Shown here piece after piece: positions 7,093 to 14,102 of a stretch of DNA of 15,971 nt. Source of the stretch: an uncultured Bacilli bacterium. Its GTDB lineage: Bacteria > Bacillota_I > Bacilli_A > RF39 > UBA660. A model generated the notes under the pieces. The model was not told where the DNA came from. It worked only from the letters and a program-made list of their open reading frames with translations, and made no database searches. Within the stretch, counting starts at the first letter, position 1, and every line of letters begins with the position of its first letter. Both the position numbers and the translations under genes were made by a program. The DNA lies in NCBI GenBank assembly GCA_934130235.1, contig CAKOXU010000021.1:1-15971 (forward strand), read 5' to 3'.

Positions 7093-7126
7093 GACATCTA
7101 GTCAAAACGACTAGATGTCATTTTTA
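7093..7126 (+). terminator. Terminator of the five-hairpin RNA
   Basis: An 11-bp perfect stem (7093-7103 with 7109-7119), AAAAC loop, then ATTTTTA. The T tract is clear on the plus strand. Confidence 0.8.
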
Positions 7127-7127
7127 T

Positions 7128-7151
7128 AAAAAAAAGACTTAGTCTTTTTTT
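7128..7151 (-). terminator. Terminator of the DUF1003 gene with the stop codon as its loop
   Basis: Runs of A followed by GAC pair with GTC followed by Ts. The three loop bases are exactly the TAA stop codon (7139-7141). The hairpin is symmetrical, so it could act in both directions and back up the plus-strand terminator just to its left. Confidence 0.82.
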
Positions 7152-7630
7152 ATATTATCTAATATTTCTTTTTGATTTTCTAATATTTTATTCATTTTAT
7201 CATGTAATTCTTCTAATATTAATTCACTTTTTAAACTAGTTTTATATTCATTATTACTTTTTAATCTTTCTTTTTTTGCTTCTCTATTTTGACTCATCAT
7301 AATTATTGGAGCTTGTATTGCTGCAATACATGATAACACTAAATTAAGTAGTATAAATGGATATGGATCTATATTATCTATAAATATAGTATTTATAATC
7401 ATCCAAGCAAATAAGAAAATACAAAAAGCAAATATAAATGTCCATGACCCTGCAATAGCAGCTATTTTATCTGCAAGCATCTCTCCTACTGTTCTTTTTT
7501 CCTCTTTATCTGTATTAATTGCGATAGGTTCATCAATAAGCATTTCCAATAACTCATCGTAATTTTCTATTGTTTCTAACTCTGTTTTATTTAAAATTGC
7601 TTTAACTAATTTTTCCTTACTCTTTTTCAT
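7139..7630 (-). CDS. DUF1003 family membrane protein
   Basis: A 163-residue membrane protein. DUF1003 signature elements are ADKIAAIAGSWTFIF (53-67, leading into the first membrane helix, about 64-83), DPYPFILLNLVLS (88-100, second helix about 91-112) and APIIMMSQNREAKKERL (107-123). The C-terminal 45 residues are charged and probably coiled-coil. The function of this family is unknown to me. The start is ATG at 7630 because GGTGAT lies just upstream and an extended -10 promoter precedes it; the open frame continues 27 codons upstream, but that part contains the promoter. It is transcribed separately from the small zinc-ribbon gene before it, from which a terminator divides it. The final codons form its terminator. 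Confidence 0.85.
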   Translation of the reverse strand: MKKSKEKLVKAILNKTELETIENYDELLEMLIDEPIAINTDKEEKRTVGEMLADKIAAIAGSWTFIFAFCIFLFAWMIINTIFIDNIDPYPFILLNLVLSCIAAIQAPIIMMSQNREAKKERLKSNNEYKTSLKSELILEELHDKMNKILENQKEILDNIKKD

Positions 7631-7645
7631 ATTATCACCATACTT

Positions 7646-7654
7646 ATTATAACA
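7646..7654 (-). promoter_or_regulatory. Extended -10 promoter of the DUF1003 gene
   Basis: TGTTATAAT at 7646-7654; no convincing -35 at 16-18 bases. It lies about 16 bases before the start codon and just after the preceding terminator. Confidence 0.5.
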
Positions 7655-7686
7655 TATAATAGTTAATTTGATATAATTTTTAAATA

Positions 7687-7716
7687 AAAAAGCAAATATT
7701 AAAATATTCACTTTTT
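7687..7716 (-). terminator. Terminator of the aspS and zinc-ribbon operon
   Basis: A 14-pair hairpin (two G-T wobbles), left arm AAAAAGTGAATATT and right arm AATATTTGCTTTTT, ending in Ts. The left arm overlaps the TAA stop (7715-7717). Confidence 0.8.
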
Positions 7717-8119
7717 ATATTTCAGCACCACATTCACTACAAAATTTCAAATTTTTATTTAACTTACTACCACATATAGAACAAAATAAAGGTTTAACTT
7801 CAATTGAATCTTCTATAGATGATGTCGTAGGTGTTAATGAAGATATATTAATGCTTATTAATTTATTATTAGTAAAAATACTATTATAATAATTAATAAA
7901 TAACGTGTTATAATCACTGTCTAAAAATTCATTATATGAATATTCATCTTTTACATGATTAAACATATCCTGTAGATTATTTAAAAATTCATTTTTAATT
8001 TTTTCATCTTCTTTTTCAACTTCTATTTGTCCTATACATTTAAAATTTATTATTTTACCTAATTTTTTATCTACATATGTTAGTGGCAATAAAGTTTTAA
8101 AATTATATTTGTACCCCAT
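7715..8119 (-). CDS. Small protein with C-terminal zinc ribbon, function unknown
   Basis: A 134-residue soluble protein. The last 22 residues form a zinc ribbon with Cys113-x2-Cys116 and Cys127-x2-Cys130 (FCSICGSKL, FCSECGAEI). The first 95 residues are an unassigned domain, mixed beta and helical by composition, beginning MGYKYNFKTLLPL; I do not recognise it. There is no signal peptide or membrane segment. The ATG is preceded by AAGGAGG with ideal spacing. Only 11 bases separate it from aspS and no promoter lies between, so it is the second gene of the T-box-controlled aspS operon and should respond to uncharged tRNA-Asp as well. Whether its job relates to aspartate or translation cannot be told from the sequence. 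Confidence 0.75.
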   Translation of the reverse strand: MGYKYNFKTLLPLTYVDKKLGKIINFKCIGQIEVEKEDEKIKNEFLNNLQDMFNHVKDEYSYNEFLDSDYNTLFINYYNSIFTNNKLISINISSLTPTTSSIEDSIEVKPLFCSICGSKLNKNLKFCSECGAEI

Positions 8120-8130
8120 TTTTCCTCCTT

Positions 8131-9444
8131 TTATGGTTCTAACCTATTTGGACCTCTAAATACAAATTGAGTTTCCTTAATAGGTAAACCTAATAGTAAC
8201 ATAGTAAGTCTGTCTACACCTATACCAAATCCTCCATGTGGTGGACAACCATATTTAAAGAATTGTAAATAAAATTCTACATCTTTACCTAGCCCTTTTT
8301 CTTTAGCATTACTAACTAAATGATCATATCTGTGTTCACGTTGTGCTCCACTAGTTATTTCTGTTCCTCTCCAAATTAGATCATACCCTAATAATCTATT
8401 ATTTTCATCTCTCATATGATAAAAAGGCCTTTTAGTAGCAGCATAATCAGTAATAAACATAAACTCACTGTTATATTCTTCCATAGCTAAATTATATGTT
8501 AATTTTTCTGCTTCTGCATTCATATCTCCTATATCATGATCAGGTATTTGAAAATTATATTTTTCATTTAATTTTTTGTATAATTCCTCTAATTTAATAC
8601 GTGGAAATGGCTTAGTTGGAATTATTACTTCTTTATTAAACACTTCTTTTATCTTATCACCATATACCTCTTTTACTTTAGTTAAACCAACTATCAACAA
8701 ATCCTCTTCTAATTCCATAACATCTTCATAGCTATCTATATATGAAAATTCCAAATCAAAAGAAGTAAATTCTGTCGCATGTCTATTTGTATTCGAGTTT
8801 TCAGCTCTAAAAGCTGGCGCTACTTCAAACACCTTATCTAAACCTGCAGCAAGTGCCATTTGTTTATAAAATTGTGGTGATTGAGCTAAATAAGCTTTTC
8901 TATCAAAATATTTTACTTCAAATACTTCACTACCTGATTCCGATGCTGCACCTATTAATTTCGGAGTATGAATTTCAGTAAATCCCAAACTATATAAATA
9001 CTGCCTCATTGACATAATCATACAAGATTCGATTTGTCTAACTAACATATTCTTTTCATTTCTAATATCTAACCATCTATAATCTAATCTAGTATCTATT
9101 CCTACACCATCTAAATTATTATAATCAAAAGGCAAAGTATCAGCAACACTTGTAATTTCTATTTTATTAGGAATTAATTCCATGCCGCCTAATTTTACAG
9201 CTTCATTACTTTTCAAAACACCATTTACTTTAACAGTACTTTCAACAGTTGCTTTTGACATAATATCAAGTAATTGTTTATTAGATTCATCACTTTTTTC
9301 AATAGTCATTTGTACTTTTCCTGTTGAATCTCTAAGTATTACAAACATAACCCATTTTTTATCTCTAATAGTATCAACAAACCCACTGAAAGATATCTCT
9401 TTATCTAAATATTTATTTAAATCTTTTACGTATACTTTTTTCAT
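8131..9444 (-). CDS. aspS: Aspartyl-tRNA synthetase, archaeal-type short form
   Basis: A 437-residue class II synthetase charging tRNA-Asp, and perhaps tRNA-Asn if non-discriminating. An N-terminal OB anticodon-binding domain (about 1-105) is followed by the catalytic core: motif 1 region TPKLIGAASESGSE (160-173), QSPQFYKQ (188-195), motif 2 FRAENSNTNRHATEF (212-226) and motif 3 GFGIGVDRL (405-413). It lacks the insertion (GAD) domain of the usual bacterial AspRS of about 590 residues and follows the archaeal/eukaryotic pattern (AspRS2). AsnRS is less likely given the GAC specifier of the leader. The start is ATG at 9444 after AGGAGG; an open frame reaching 9513 is only readthrough of the T-box terminator. 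GatCAB genes, which would be needed for tRNA-Asn amidation, are not in the window. Confidence 0.9.
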   Translation of the reverse strand: MKKVYVKDLNKYLDKEISFSGFVDTIRDKKWVMFVILRDSTGKVQMTIEKSDESNKQLLDIMSKATVESTVKVNGVLKSNEAVKLGGMELIPNKIEITSVADTLPFDYNNLDGVGIDTRLDYRWLDIRNEKNMLVRQIESCMIMSMRQYLYSLGFTEIHTPKLIGAASESGSEVFEVKYFDRKAYLAQSPQFYKQMALAAGLDKVFEVAPAFRAENSNTNRHATEFTSFDLEFSYIDSYEDVMELEEDLLIVGLTKVKEVYGDKIKEVFNKEVIIPTKPFPRIKLEELYKKLNEKYNFQIPDHDIGDMNAEAEKLTYNLAMEEYNSEFMFITDYAATKRPFYHMRDENNRLLGYDLIWRGTEITSGAQREHRYDHLVSNAKEKGLGKDVEFYLQFFKYGCPPHGGFGIGVDRLTMLLLGLPIKETQFVFRGPNRLEP

Positions 9445-9459
9445 AAAACCTCCTTGTAC

Positions 9460-9652
9460 TAAAAAAATCCATGCATTCAAGGACGTAATGTACGTGGTGC
9501 CACCTTGATTCATAGATTTATCTACCTTAATACTTATAACGCAGTTAGCCGATTATTTAACGTTTGATGTCTTCAATTAATCTAATTTATTAGTTTACAC
9601 CGTCCACTAACTCTCTTTAAAATTAAATTAACCTACTCCTTCAAACAAATAC
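9460..9652 (-). promoter_or_regulatory. T-box leader, Asp (GAC) specifier, controlling aspS
   Basis: The leader contains AGAGAG and GGTGTAAAC in Stem I. A specifier-loop TGAAGACATC places GAC (Asp) at 9571-9569. The T-box sequence AGGTGGCACCACG lies near 9505-9493; its TGGC offers C opposite discriminator base G73, as in tRNA-Asp. The competing terminator pairs TCAAGG with CCTTGA around a CGTA/TACG hairpin and is followed by seven Ts (9461-9467). Uncharged tRNA-Asp should stabilise the antiterminator and switch on aspS and the zinc-ribbon gene. The specifier assignment is by eye. Confidence 0.9.
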
Positions 9653-9658
9653 ATTATT

Positions 9659-9687
9659 ATTATAGCATTTATTATTACAATTTACAA
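9659..9687 (-). promoter_or_regulatory. Promoter of the T-box-aspS operon
   Basis: TTGTAA (9682-9687), 17 bases, TATAAT (9659-9664). It begins four bases after the stop codon of the nucleotidyltransferase gene; no terminator is visible in between. Confidence 0.72.
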
Positions 9688-9690
9688 TAT

Positions 9691-10572
9691 TTATTTATAT
9701 AAATTAATAGGATATTCATTATTTTTAATTAGTTTTGATATAGAATCTACAAGCAATTGTTTATCTTCTTTATAAGTTATTCCATACCATACAGAATTTG
9801 TTTTACATATACGTACTTTAATTTCTCCTTTATTTATTCTTTCAAACACAACATCAGGTATTAAATATTCACATTTTTCTAAATCTTCTCTACTTCTAAA
9901 AAATGATTCTATATGATTATAAATATAATCTATTATATCAGGCTTAAAAACAAACATATTCATAGAAACAAGAGAGTCAATATTTGTATAAAAAGAAGTT
10001 CTTCCATCTAAAGGTTCAATTAAAACTTTATCATTTTCTTTAATACAATTAGACTCAATTATATTTGTTAAATATCCATCCTTGCTTTCACAATAACCTC
10101 TTTTTACTTTGCCGGATTCACTCAATGTATTTCCAATCATATATGTTATACATGCATATTCATCATTTTTCATACATTTACTTGCACATTTATATGCATC
10201 AAATCCATAAAAATCATCTGCATTTATAATAGTAAAAGGTTCCTTAACGATTCCTTTTAAACACATAATTGCATGAGCTGTACCAAGTGGTTTTACTCTA
10301 TCTTTAGGGATCTTAACACCATCAGGTATATTATTTATATCCTGAAATACGTATTCAACTTCTATAGTATTTTCAATACGAGCACCTATTGTCTTTTTAA
10401 ACAATTCATAATTTTCTTCCTTTATTATAAATACAATCTTATCAAATCCTGCTCTTTTAGCATCATATATACTATAATCAATAATAAATTCTCCATTTGG
10501 TCCAACTGGTTCTATTTGCTTTAATCCACCAAACCTACTACCCATACCAGCGGCCATTATCACTAATGTCAT
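9691..10572 (-). CDS. NTP_transferase-family nucleotidyltransferase
   Basis: A 293-residue cytoplasmic enzyme of the sugar-phosphate nucleotidyltransferase superfamily. The N-terminal signature MAAGMGSRFGGLKQ (6-19) is the nucleotide- and metal-binding loop, followed by EPVGPNGEFIIDY (21-33), LGTAHAI (96-102) and NADDFYG (117-123) with the metal-binding aspartates. Such enzymes transfer a nucleotidyl group from NTP to a sugar or alcohol phosphate (for example hexose-1-phosphate or choline phosphate). The substrate is not readable here; a role in envelope polysaccharide precursor synthesis is only a guess. The ATG shares its A with the TAA stop of truB (TAATG), and a GGAGG lies inside the end of truB, so the two genes are translationally coupled. 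Their pairing has no obvious functional logic. Confidence 0.85.
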   Translation of the reverse strand: MTLVIMAAGMGSRFGGLKQIEPVGPNGEFIIDYSIYDAKRAGFDKIVFIIKEENYELFKKTIGARIENTIEVEYVFQDINNIPDGVKIPKDRVKPLGTAHAIMCLKGIVKEPFTIINADDFYGFDAYKCASKCMKNDEYACITYMIGNTLSESGKVKRGYCESKDGYLTNIIESNCIKENDKVLIEPLDGRTSFYTNIDSLVSMNMFVFKPDIIDYIYNHIESFFRSREDLEKCEYLIPDVVFERINKGEIKVRICKTNSVWYGITYKEDKQLLVDSISKLIKNNEYPINLYK

Positions 10573-11402
10573 TAAATTCCTCCAAACATTATTTTACACT
10601 TTCCATTTTCATAAAGTGCAATTTCTTTTCCTTCTTTTACAAATAACACAGTACTTTTATCTTCTATGTAGCAACCATTTATCACCTTCTTTTCCATTAC
10701 TCCGTTTAATTCTACTGTTCTAACATTTAAAATATCTTTTATGCTTATAAGATCATTAGTATTTATATCATCATCACTAATTGATTGTTCTATACTAAAA
10801 GTACCTTGCTTTATTCTTTTTAAATCCGTCATAATACCTACTGTATTAAGATTAAGAGCTATATCTCTTATTAAACTTCTAATATATGTTCCCTTACTTA
10901 CTTTACATTTAAAACTAAAATATGTTTTATTATCTTTTATATAATAGTCAACAAGAGACATATTATAAATAGTCACATCTCTTTTAGGAAGTACAATATC
11001 GATATTTTCTCTTGCATACTCATATAATTTTTTACCATTTACCTTTACTGCTGAATATATAGGTACTTCTTGATTATATGTGCAGACAAACTTATCTAAC
11101 ACTTCTTTTATCTTATCTTTACTTATAATACAATCAACAGCTTTTGTAGATAAGCTTTCTATATCTAATGTAGGTGTTTCAATACCTAAACAAACTGTTG
11201 CGATATATTCTTTATCACTACAAGTCAAAAGATTAACTAATTTTGTAGCTTTTCCAACACATACAACTAAAACACCGGTAGCGATTGGATCAAGAGTTCC
11301 AGTATGTCCAACTTTCTTTGTTTTAAATACCTTTTCAACTCTATTAACAACATCTCTAGACGTAAGTCCTTTACTTTTATTTATTATTAATACGCCATTC
11401 AT
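10572..11402 (-). CDS. truB: tRNA pseudouridine(55) synthase TruB
   Basis: A 276-residue enzyme that converts U55 of the T-loop of most tRNAs to pseudouridine. It begins MNGVLIINKSKGLTSRDVV, typical of TruB. The catalytic motif GHTGTLDPIATGVL (32-45) contains Asp38. KVNGKKLYEYAR, VSKGTYIRSLIRDIA and the leucine-rich region after it are the other conserved blocks. The C-terminal part is short compared with the approximately 300-residue Bacillus protein, with a compact PUA-like end. The start ATG follows AGGTGGTAAT. It has its own extended -10 promoter and is the first gene of a pair with the nucleotidyltransferase. Rrm/ribF and rbfA, common truB neighbours, are absent. Confidence 0.94.
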   Translation of the reverse strand: MNGVLIINKSKGLTSRDVVNRVEKVFKTKKVGHTGTLDPIATGVLVVCVGKATKLVNLLTCSDKEYIATVCLGIETPTLDIESLSTKAVDCIISKDKIKEVLDKFVCTYNQEVPIYSAVKVNGKKLYEYARENIDIVLPKRDVTIYNMSLVDYYIKDNKTYFSFKCKVSKGTYIRSLIRDIALNLNTVGIMTDLKRIKQGTFSIEQSISDDDINTNDLISIKDILNVRTVELNGVMEKKVINGCYIEDKSTVLFVKEGKEIALYENGKCKIMFGGI

Positions 11403-11418
11403 ATTACCACCTATTATA

Positions 11419-11427
11419 ATTATATCA
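11419..11427 (-). promoter_or_regulatory. Extended -10 promoter of truB
   Basis: TGATATAAT at 11419-11427, 17 bases from the truB start codon; only a weak TTTATA lies at the -35 position. Confidence 0.5.
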
Positions 11428-11452
11428 TGTATTATTTAAAATATAAAGTTAT

Positions 11453-11473
11453 AAAAAAAGAGATAAATCTCTT
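11453..11473 (-). terminator. Terminator of the zinc-ribbon/proline-repeat gene
   Basis: AAGAGAT pairs with ATCTCTT around two bases and is followed by a T run. The left arm includes part of the TAA stop (11472-11474). Confidence 0.8.
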
Positions 11474-12566
11474 ATTCATACATATCTATATACCACATAC
11501 CATCAACTTTTCTTAAAGTCATATAATATGATGTAATATCAGTAGCATTTTTACCTTTAACAGTTATATATTCATCTCCATATGAAATAACAGTTAAATC
11601 TCTCTTCTCTTGATTTGCAGTGCCAAAAATACCTGTTGTATAATTAGCATCATTCTTCATTTTTTCAATACATTCCTCAGTAAATAGACTCTTTGCATTA
11701 GTAGTATCACCTGCTATTACAGAATCATATATTAACTTAAAATTATCCCCATACACACTATTATACTTATCACTTGCTATATCATTAGCGTCCTTTTCAG
11801 TCATATTTGTAGTATTCTGATTAACATTACCATTGTTGATTGCTTCTTTATTTAAAAACTTATCCCATGCAATAAAACCAGATAACATAATTACAACTAT
11901 AATTAAAAACACAATTATAAAAGATGTAAAATCTTTTTTATTAGTTGCTTTTTTATTTTCCTTTTCAATAGGTTGTGGTTGTTCTACTGGTTTTGGTGTA
12001 GGAACTGGAGCTTCATATACTGGTTCTACTGGTTTTGGTGCTTCATATACTGGCTCCACTGGACGTGGTTGTTCTACTGGTTGTACTGGTTGTTGCACTA
12101 CATCAGAAAATGGAGTCATGTCTACTTCCTCTTCTGGTGTGGATACATTAGTAGGTTGCTCGTTATTTATATTAAATCCTTCATATGCGGATATTGGATT
12201 ATTTTCAGGTTTATCAAACACAAATGCCGGTGAATTTTCCTGTGGTTGCGTAGCAACAGGCTGTACTGGTTGTTCTATTGGTTTTGGTGTAGGAACTGGA
12301 GTTTCATATACTGGTTCTACTGGCTTTGGCGCTTCATATACTGGCTCCACTGGTTTTGGCGCTTCATATACTGGCTTTGGCGCAGTTTCACTTATCCATG
12401 AATAATCAGGCACAGTAGGTGCTTCAAAATCAACAGGTTTAACAGCCTTATCATTTACATCTGGAAAAATTATACTTTCCGGTGTTACTACCTCTACTTT
12501 ATTACCACAATATCCACAAAATTTAGAAGTATCATCTATTTCTCTTCCACAATTTTTACAAATCAT
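11472..12566 (-). CDS. Zinc-ribbon membrane protein with proline-rich repeats and extracytoplasmic C-terminal domain
   Basis: A 364-residue protein of modular build. A zinc ribbon occupies residues 3-20 (Cys3, Cys6, Cys17, Cys20). A long proline/glutamate/valine-rich spacer (about 45-200) holds repeats of PVEPVYEAPK in two nearly identical 29-residue blocks, about 72-100 and 169-197. One membrane helix follows (about 216-235, FIIVFLIIVVIMLSGFIAW). The C-terminal 120 residues, probably outside the cell, form a small domain ending in TLRKVDGMWYIDMYE, like a DUF4878/NTF2-type fold by its closing strand, which is a guess. The ribbon would face the cytoplasm. The ATG has AAGGAGG upstream. Function unknown; zinc-ribbon single-pass proteins of this layout are common in Gram-positives. 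Repeat number may vary between strains. Confidence 0.82.
   Translation of the reverse strand: MICKNCGREIDDTSKFCGYCGNKVEVVTPESIIFPDVNDKAVKPVDFEAPTVPDYSWISETAPKPVYEAPKPVEPVYEAPKPVEPVYETPVPTPKPIEQPVQPVATQPQENSPAFVFDKPENNPISAYEGFNINNEQPTNVSTPEEEVDMTPFSDVVQQPVQPVEQPRPVEPVYEAPKPVEPVYEAPVPTPKPVEQPQPIEKENKKATNKKDFTSFIIVFLIIVVIMLSGFIAWDKFLNKEAINNGNVNQNTTNMTEKDANDIASDKYNSVYGDNFKLIYDSVIAGDTTNAKSLFTEECIEKMKNDANYTTGIFGTANQEKRDLTVISYGDEYITVKGKNATDITSYYMTLRKVDGMWYIDMYE
11976..12062 (-). repeat. 87-bp direct repeat, copy A, in the proline-rich coding region
   Basis: Matches 12267-12353 with four mismatches by eye, offset by 291 bases (97 codons), so the frame is preserved. It encodes a PVEPVYEAPK-rich block. 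Confidence 0.88.
12267..12353 (-). repeat. 87-bp direct repeat, copy B
   Basis: Partner of copy A. Two of the four differences are silent and two change residues (A to T and V to I). A further partial unit (EAPKP) extends beyond it to about 12385. Confidence 0.88.
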
Positions 12567-12595
12567 AAAAATGCCTCCTTATTCTTTATATCAAA

Positions 12596-12604
12596 AGTAT
12601 ATCA
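12596..12604 (-). promoter_or_regulatory. Extended -10 promoter of the zinc-ribbon/proline-repeat gene
   Basis: TGATATACT at 12596-12604, with a poor -35 (TTTCTT, 12619-12624) at 17 bases. Confidence 0.45.
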
Positions 12605-12656
12605 TAATTTTTTACAAAAAGAAACAATAATTTCAATTCATAGTAAACAAAATGTA

Positions 12657-12687
12657 AAGGACTATATAATTTCATATATAGTCCCTT
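12657..12687 (-). terminator. Hairpin over the end of cysS, probable terminator
   Basis: Arms 12676-12687 region and 12657-12668 pair over twelve positions (AAGG-ACTATATA type, one bulge) around a six-base loop. The last codons and TAG stop of cysS lie in it. The following T tract is interrupted (TTTACATTTTG), so termination may be weak. Confidence 0.55.
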
Positions 12688-14053
12688 CCCTTGTATCTTT
12701 TAAAATTATACCGTTTTTTTCAAGCTCTTTTCTTACACTATCAGCCTTATCATATTCTTTATTTATTTTATATTGTTTTCTTTCTTCAATTTTTTGATTT
12801 ATATATTTTATAAGTTCATCATCTATAGTATTTGATTTTATCAAATCTAAACTTAATACCTTATCAAAATCAGCAATTAATTCTAATTTAGTATTATTAT
12901 TTAAATCACTTTTAATAACATCATAAAGAACAGTTAATGCATTAGCAGTATTTAAATCATTTTCAAGCGATTCCTTAAATTTATTTTTATACTCATTAAA
13001 CTTATCCATATCTATATTAGAATCATCTCTAACTATACCTTTAATTTTATTAATAAGTTTATTATAAATTGCTACACACTGATCTAATGAAGAATATGAA
13101 AATAATAGTTGTTTACGATAATGGGATTGTAAACATAATAATCTATAAACTAAAGGATTATACCCTTTACTTTTTAAAAGAGAAACAGTTAAAAATTCTC
13201 CTTTACTTTTACTCATCTTACCACTTTGATCATTTAAGTATTCTGTATGAAACCAGTAATTACACCATTTATGCCCTATATAACTTTCTGTTTGCGCTAT
13301 TTCATTTGTATGATGTGGAAATATATTATCAACACCACCGCAATGAATATCTAAATGTTCACCCAAATTTTTAAGTGATATACAAGAACACTCTATATGC
13401 CATCCAGGATAACCAAGTCCCCAAGGTGATTCCCATTTTAGTTCTTGTGAATCAAATTTAGATTTAGTAAACCATAATACGAAATCTATCTTATTTCTTT
13501 TATTCTTATCTACTTCTACATCATCTCTTACCGCTTCTTTTAAATCATTTTCGCTAGAATTAGTTAATTGATAATAATTATCCAATTTTGATGTATCAAA
13601 GTATACATTACCACCACTAAAATAAGCATACCCTTTTTCCTCTAATACCTTAATAAATTCAATATAATAATCAATCATACTAGTAGCTGGAACTACAATT
13701 TCAGGCCACTTAATATTTAAACTCAAACAGTCTTCTTTAAACACTTCAGTATAAAATTTAGCTATTTCTAAAACAGATTTGTGCTCTCTTTTAGCGCCTT
13801 TTAACATCTTATCCTCACCTGTATCTGCATCAGAAGATAAATGTCCTACATCAGTAATATTCATAACTCTTTTAACATTATATCCTATATAATTTAATGT
13901 TTTTTCCAAAACATCCTCCATTATATACGTTCTAAGATTTCCTATATGCGCATAATGATACACAGTAGGTCCACATGTATACATCTTAACCATTTTAGAA
14001 TCATATGGTATAAATTTATCTATTCGTTTTGTTAAAGTATTATAAAATTTCAT
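12662..14053 (-). CDS. cysS: Cysteinyl-tRNA synthetase
   Basis: A 463-residue class I synthetase that charges tRNA-Cys. The zinc-binding N-terminal motif is MYTCGPTVY (24-32, Cys27), and HIGN (36-39) is the HIGH-equivalent. GWHIECS (217-223, Cys222) and PHHTNEIAQ (246-254, with His247 and Glu251) complete the zinc site. KMSKS is at 279-283. The C-terminal part (about 315-463) is the helical anticodon region and ends normally. I choose ATG at 14053, five bases after AGGTGA; a GTG at 14062 overlaps that ribosome binding site. It has its own extended -10 promoter placed directly in the T tract of the upstream lipoprotein gene's terminator. Usual partners such as cysE, mrnC or rlmB are not beside it. 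Confidence 0.95.
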   Translation of the reverse strand: MKFYNTLTKRIDKFIPYDSKMVKMYTCGPTVYHYAHIGNLRTYIMEDVLEKTLNYIGYNVKRVMNITDVGHLSSDADTGEDKMLKGAKREHKSVLEIAKFYTEVFKEDCLSLNIKWPEIVVPATSMIDYYIEFIKVLEEKGYAYFSGGNVYFDTSKLDNYYQLTNSSENDLKEAVRDDVEVDKNKRNKIDFVLWFTKSKFDSQELKWESPWGLGYPGWHIECSCISLKNLGEHLDIHCGGVDNIFPHHTNEIAQTESYIGHKWCNYWFHTEYLNDQSGKMSKSKGEFLTVSLLKSKGYNPLVYRLLCLQSHYRKQLLFSYSSLDQCVAIYNKLINKIKGIVRDDSNIDMDKFNEYKNKFKESLENDLNTANALTVLYDVIKSDLNNNTKLELIADFDKVLSLDLIKSNTIDDELIKYINQKIEERKQYKINKEYDKADSVRKELEKNGIILKDTREGTIYEII

Positions 14054-14069
14054 ATTAATCACCTACTTA

Positions 14070-14078
14070 ATTATATCA
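14070..14078 (-). promoter_or_regulatory. Extended -10 promoter of cysS
   Basis: TGATATAAT at 14070-14078 directly follows the T run of the preceding terminator. No good -35 is present (TAGATA at the expected place, inside the hairpin). Confidence 0.5.
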
Positions 14079-14102
14079 AAAAAAGATAGAAATATCTATC
14101 TT
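14078..14102 (-). terminator. Terminator of the putative lipoprotein gene
   Basis: AAGATAGA pairs with TCTATCTT around TATT (14083-14102), followed by Ts. It begins within the TAA stop codon (14101-14103). Confidence 0.83.

Larger units (their letters stand above)
6967..7126 (+). ncRNA. Unrecognised structured RNA of five tandem hairpins with its own promoter and terminator
   Basis: This RNA of about 160 nt is read opposite to all protein genes. H1: GTGAGA/TCTCAC around ATTA (6967-6982). H2: arms 6987-7001 and 7009-7023, seven outer and five inner pairs around a 3x3 internal loop, apical loop TTCTTTG. H3: an 11+11 perfect palindrome (7033-7054). H4: 6-base-plus arms 7055-7064 and 7068-7077, 10 pairs including one G-T, loop TAC. 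H5: GACATCTAGTC/GACTAGATGTC around AAAAC (7093-7119), followed by a T run. The heptamer TTCTTTG is unpaired twice, in the H2 loop and in the H4-H5 linker (7083-7089). I recognise no Rfam family. It ends just before the DUF1003 gene's convergent terminator. Function unknown: a trans-acting small RNA, protein-binding RNA or sponge are all possible. Confidence 0.7.

Noticed and set aside
7631..7711. Extended N-terminus of the DUF1003 protein
   Set aside because: This stretch holds the terminator of the previous gene and an extended -10 promoter; AGGTGAT-type spacing favours ATG at 7630.
9445..9513. Upstream extension of aspS by 23 codons
   Set aside because: It translates the T-box and terminator sequence; AGGAGG and the conserved protein start support ATG at 9444.
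11976..12385. Possible CRISPR-like or tandem-repeat array
   Set aside because: The repeats keep the reading frame, encode a proline-rich protein segment and lack unique spacers of even length.
11833..12405. A 190-codon open frame on the plus strand, rich in Gly, Thr, Ser and Cys
   Set aside because: It is the antisense shadow of the proline-rich repeats, with no ribosome binding site or promoter.
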